A stretch of 5,534 bases of DNA, taken from positions 1 through 5,534 of the forward strand of contig CAJUKA010000202.1 in NCBI GenBank assembly GCA_910586585.1. Reading direction: 5' to 3'. Both the position numbers and the translations under genes were made by a program. The notes under the pieces were generated by a model. That model made no database searches. It was given only the letters and a program-made list of their open reading frames with translations, and had not been told where the DNA came from. The stretch comes from an uncultured Lachnospiraceae bacterium. Lineage in GTDB: Bacteria; Bacillota; Clostridia; Lachnospirales; Lachnospiraceae. Below, one piece after another: positions 4,523 to 5,534 of this stretch; position 1 is the stretch's first letter; each line of letters begins with the position of its first letter.

Positions 4523-4984
4523 ATGAGTAGTACAGCGTTAGGAGCAGAGAAAGCGATTATTTTTATCAGCGATGCACATGAAAAATTCTACTACGAGAAA
4601 TTGAAAGAGGTCAGGTATCAGGACGTATACCACAAAGCACTTGTATATTGTCTTGGTATCAGCGATGACACAAGAAGGAACATTTACAGTATCTATGATT
4701 TTAAGACAGGCTGCGTGAAAACAGAGTGCCTGCATGAAGGCTGGCAGACCAGCGGGAGCGTGAGAGTGGTCAGGATGGCGTTTAACCTTTACTGCAACGG
4801 TACGCCGAGCGTCCTTGACTATGATGATGCGGAGGAACAGGTGGACGAGTGCAGACGGTACACAGTGGAAGAACTGTTCTGCTGTGCCTATGCGCCCTAT
4901 TTTTGGCAGGCGGTACAGATTCGGTATCCGGAATACGCAACGTATAACCACGATCTGTACGCCATGTTCGGAGGACGGGACTGA
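4523..4984 (+). CDS. DUF6075-like protein of ICE maintenance region
   Basis: The 153-residue protein resembles the DUF6075 family, found at the start of Tn1549-like elements in gut Firmicutes, function unknown. Visible features include ISDAHEKFYYEKLKE near the N-terminus, VYHKALVYCLGISDDTRRN, a middle part with LHEGWQTSGSVRVVRMAFNLYC, and a C-terminal FCCAYAPYFWQAVQIRYPEY. It looks soluble; there is no signal peptide and no catalytic motif I can name. The ATG at 4523 is chosen over the open frame back to 4412 because GGAGG (4510-4514) is 8 bases before it and the upstream part runs through the terminator stem. Its stop overlaps the next start (TGATG), showing translational coupling. GC content is visibly higher than in the left-hand genes. 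Confidence 0.82.
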   Translation: MSSTALGAEKAIIFISDAHEKFYYEKLKEVRYQDVYHKALVYCLGISDDTRRNIYSIYDFKTGCVKTECLHEGWQTSGSVRVVRMAFNLYCNGTPSVLDYDDAEEQVDECRRYTVEELFCCAYAPYFWQAVQIRYPEYATYNHDLYAMFGGRD

Positions 4985-5160
4985 TGTTAAAAGTCAGGCT
5001 TATGGGAACGAAGAACGATATTAAGTGGTTCGGGAAGATTTTACAGCGTAACCCGAAAATCGAGGTGACGGAGTTTTCCGATATGTTCCCAAACAAAGGG
5101 ACAAAGAAATATTACAGGACTTATGTGGAAGTCAGGAAAAGCAACGTAAAAGAAAATTAG
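4984..5160 (+). CDS. DUF3970-like small protein
   Basis: A 58-residue protein translated from an ATG that overlaps the previous stop codon by one base (TGATG), so it has little room for its own ribosome binding site and is read by coupling. The sequence begins MLKVRLMGTKNDIKWF and ends with NKGTKKYYRTYVEV, the compact plan I recall for DUF3970, a small family common beside ParA genes in ICEs and plasmids of Firmicutes. The function is unknown. A Lys/Asn-rich tail follows. It is followed 21 bases later by the ParA gene, so the three form one operon. Confidence 0.82.
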   Translation: MLKVRLMGTKNDIKWFGKILQRNPKIEVTEFSDMFPNKGTKKYYRTYVEVRKSNVKEN

Positions 5161-5181
5161 TAGAAGCAAAGGAGAATTATC

Positions 5182-5534
5182 ATGTGTAAAATAATCGCAA
5201 TCGCAAACCAGAAAGGCGGTGTGGGCAAGACCACCACCACAAGCAATTTAGGAATCGGGCTGGCAAAACAGGGAAAGAAAGTGCTTCTGATTGATGCGGA
5301 CGCACAGGGCAGTCTGACCGCAAGTTTAGGCTTTACAGAGCCGGACAGTCTGGAAGTCACGCTTGCAACCATTATGGGGAACTTAATCAATGACGGGGAA
5401 GTAGAGCCGGGAGAAGGCATTCTCCACCATGAGGAAGGGATAGACCTTATGCCGGGGAACATTGAACTTTCCGGTCTGGAAGTTTCCCTTGTGAATGTTA
5501 TGAGCCGGGAAACGGTACTCCGGTCATACATAGA
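5182..5534 (+). CDS. parA: ParA-family ATPase, 3' end beyond the window
   Basis: The visible 117 residues are the N-terminal half of a ParA/Soj ATPase (whole proteins are usually 250-280 residues). The deviant Walker A motif is KGGVGKT (residues 11-17), with its signature Lys11 and Lys16, and the Walker A' region is VLLIDADAQGS (34-44). ParA proteins bind DNA as ATP dimers and move or anchor DNA, usually with a ParB partner; in ICEs this helps keep the excised circle through cell division. The ribosome binding site AAAGGAG (5168-5174) is 7 bases before the ATG. A ParB or other partner may lie beyond the edge. The frame is cut by the window end, not by a mutation. Confidence 0.95.
   Translation, partial: MCKIIAIANQKGGVGKTTTTSNLGIGLAKQGKKVLLIDADAQGSLTASLGFTEPDSLEVTLATIMGNLINDGEVEPGEGILHHEEGIDLMPGNIELSGLEVSLVNVMSRETVLRSYI

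Larger units (their letters stand above)
4442..5534 (+). mobile_element. Start of the maintenance and transfer half of a Tn1549-like ICE
   Basis: The DUF6075-like, DUF3970-like and ParA set marks the non-integrase end of many Tn1549-like elements. It is oriented away from the integrase end next door and is richer in GC than the left half. Whether it is the other end of the same element (circle or tandem) or a second element cannot be settled here. Confidence 0.6.

Noticed and set aside
4538..4951. 137-codon minus-strand open frame
   Set aside because: It lies wholly opposite the DUF6075-like gene, which has a good start site and coupling to the next gene.
5157..5531. Long open frame on the minus strand opposite parA
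   Set aside because: It is the antisense of a clear ParA gene with Walker motifs; no ribosome binding site or family features.

Overview
The window looks like accessory DNA from a low-GC gut Firmicute (Clostridia, most likely a Lachnospiraceae or Oscillospiraceae relative). The reasons are strong AGGAGG-type ribosome binding sites before almost every gene, sigma-A style promoter spacing, Rho-independent terminators, and protein families typical of Tn916/Tn1549-type integrative and conjugative elements (ICEs). All supported genes lie on the + strand. Family assignments are from memory of these families; no search was run.

Region 1 (1-2107) opens with a strong terminator hairpin (28-70). A tight run of seven small genes follows (135-2107), mostly 12-16 bases apart and each with a good ribosome binding site. 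None has a function I can name, but several have readable features: a Cys-cluster protein, a Gly-rich two-helix membrane protein, a membrane-anchored protein with a CCCH zinc-type motif, a Ser-rich linker and an acidic aromatic tail, a small acidic protein with one canonical EF-hand loop, a four-Cys zinc ribbon, and a single-helix membrane protein that overlaps the zinc ribbon gene. The regular spacing suggests one operon of cargo genes.

Region 2 (2108-4400) is a recombination module. It has a hairpin-bearing leader, a Tn916-Xis-like protein, a ribbon-helix-helix regulator with its own promoter, and a full-length Tn916-type tyrosine integrase with all catalytic residues. The regulator promoter carries candidate operators, and the integrase ribosome binding site lies in the 3' arm of a small hairpin. 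After the integrase come about 480 bases without a gene. They hold a roughly 100-base imperfect hairpin, smaller stems, and paired short direct repeats of the kind expected of integrase arm sites near an element end.

Region 3 (4442-5534) starts with an 18-bp terminator stem and continues with DUF6075-like, DUF3970-like and ParA-family genes. This set usually marks the start of the maintenance and transfer half of a Tn1549-like ICE, and it is clearly richer in GC than Region 1. The integrase end of one element therefore faces the maintenance start of an element in the same orientation. That is what a circular intermediate, a tandem array, or an element inserted beside an ICE would look like.
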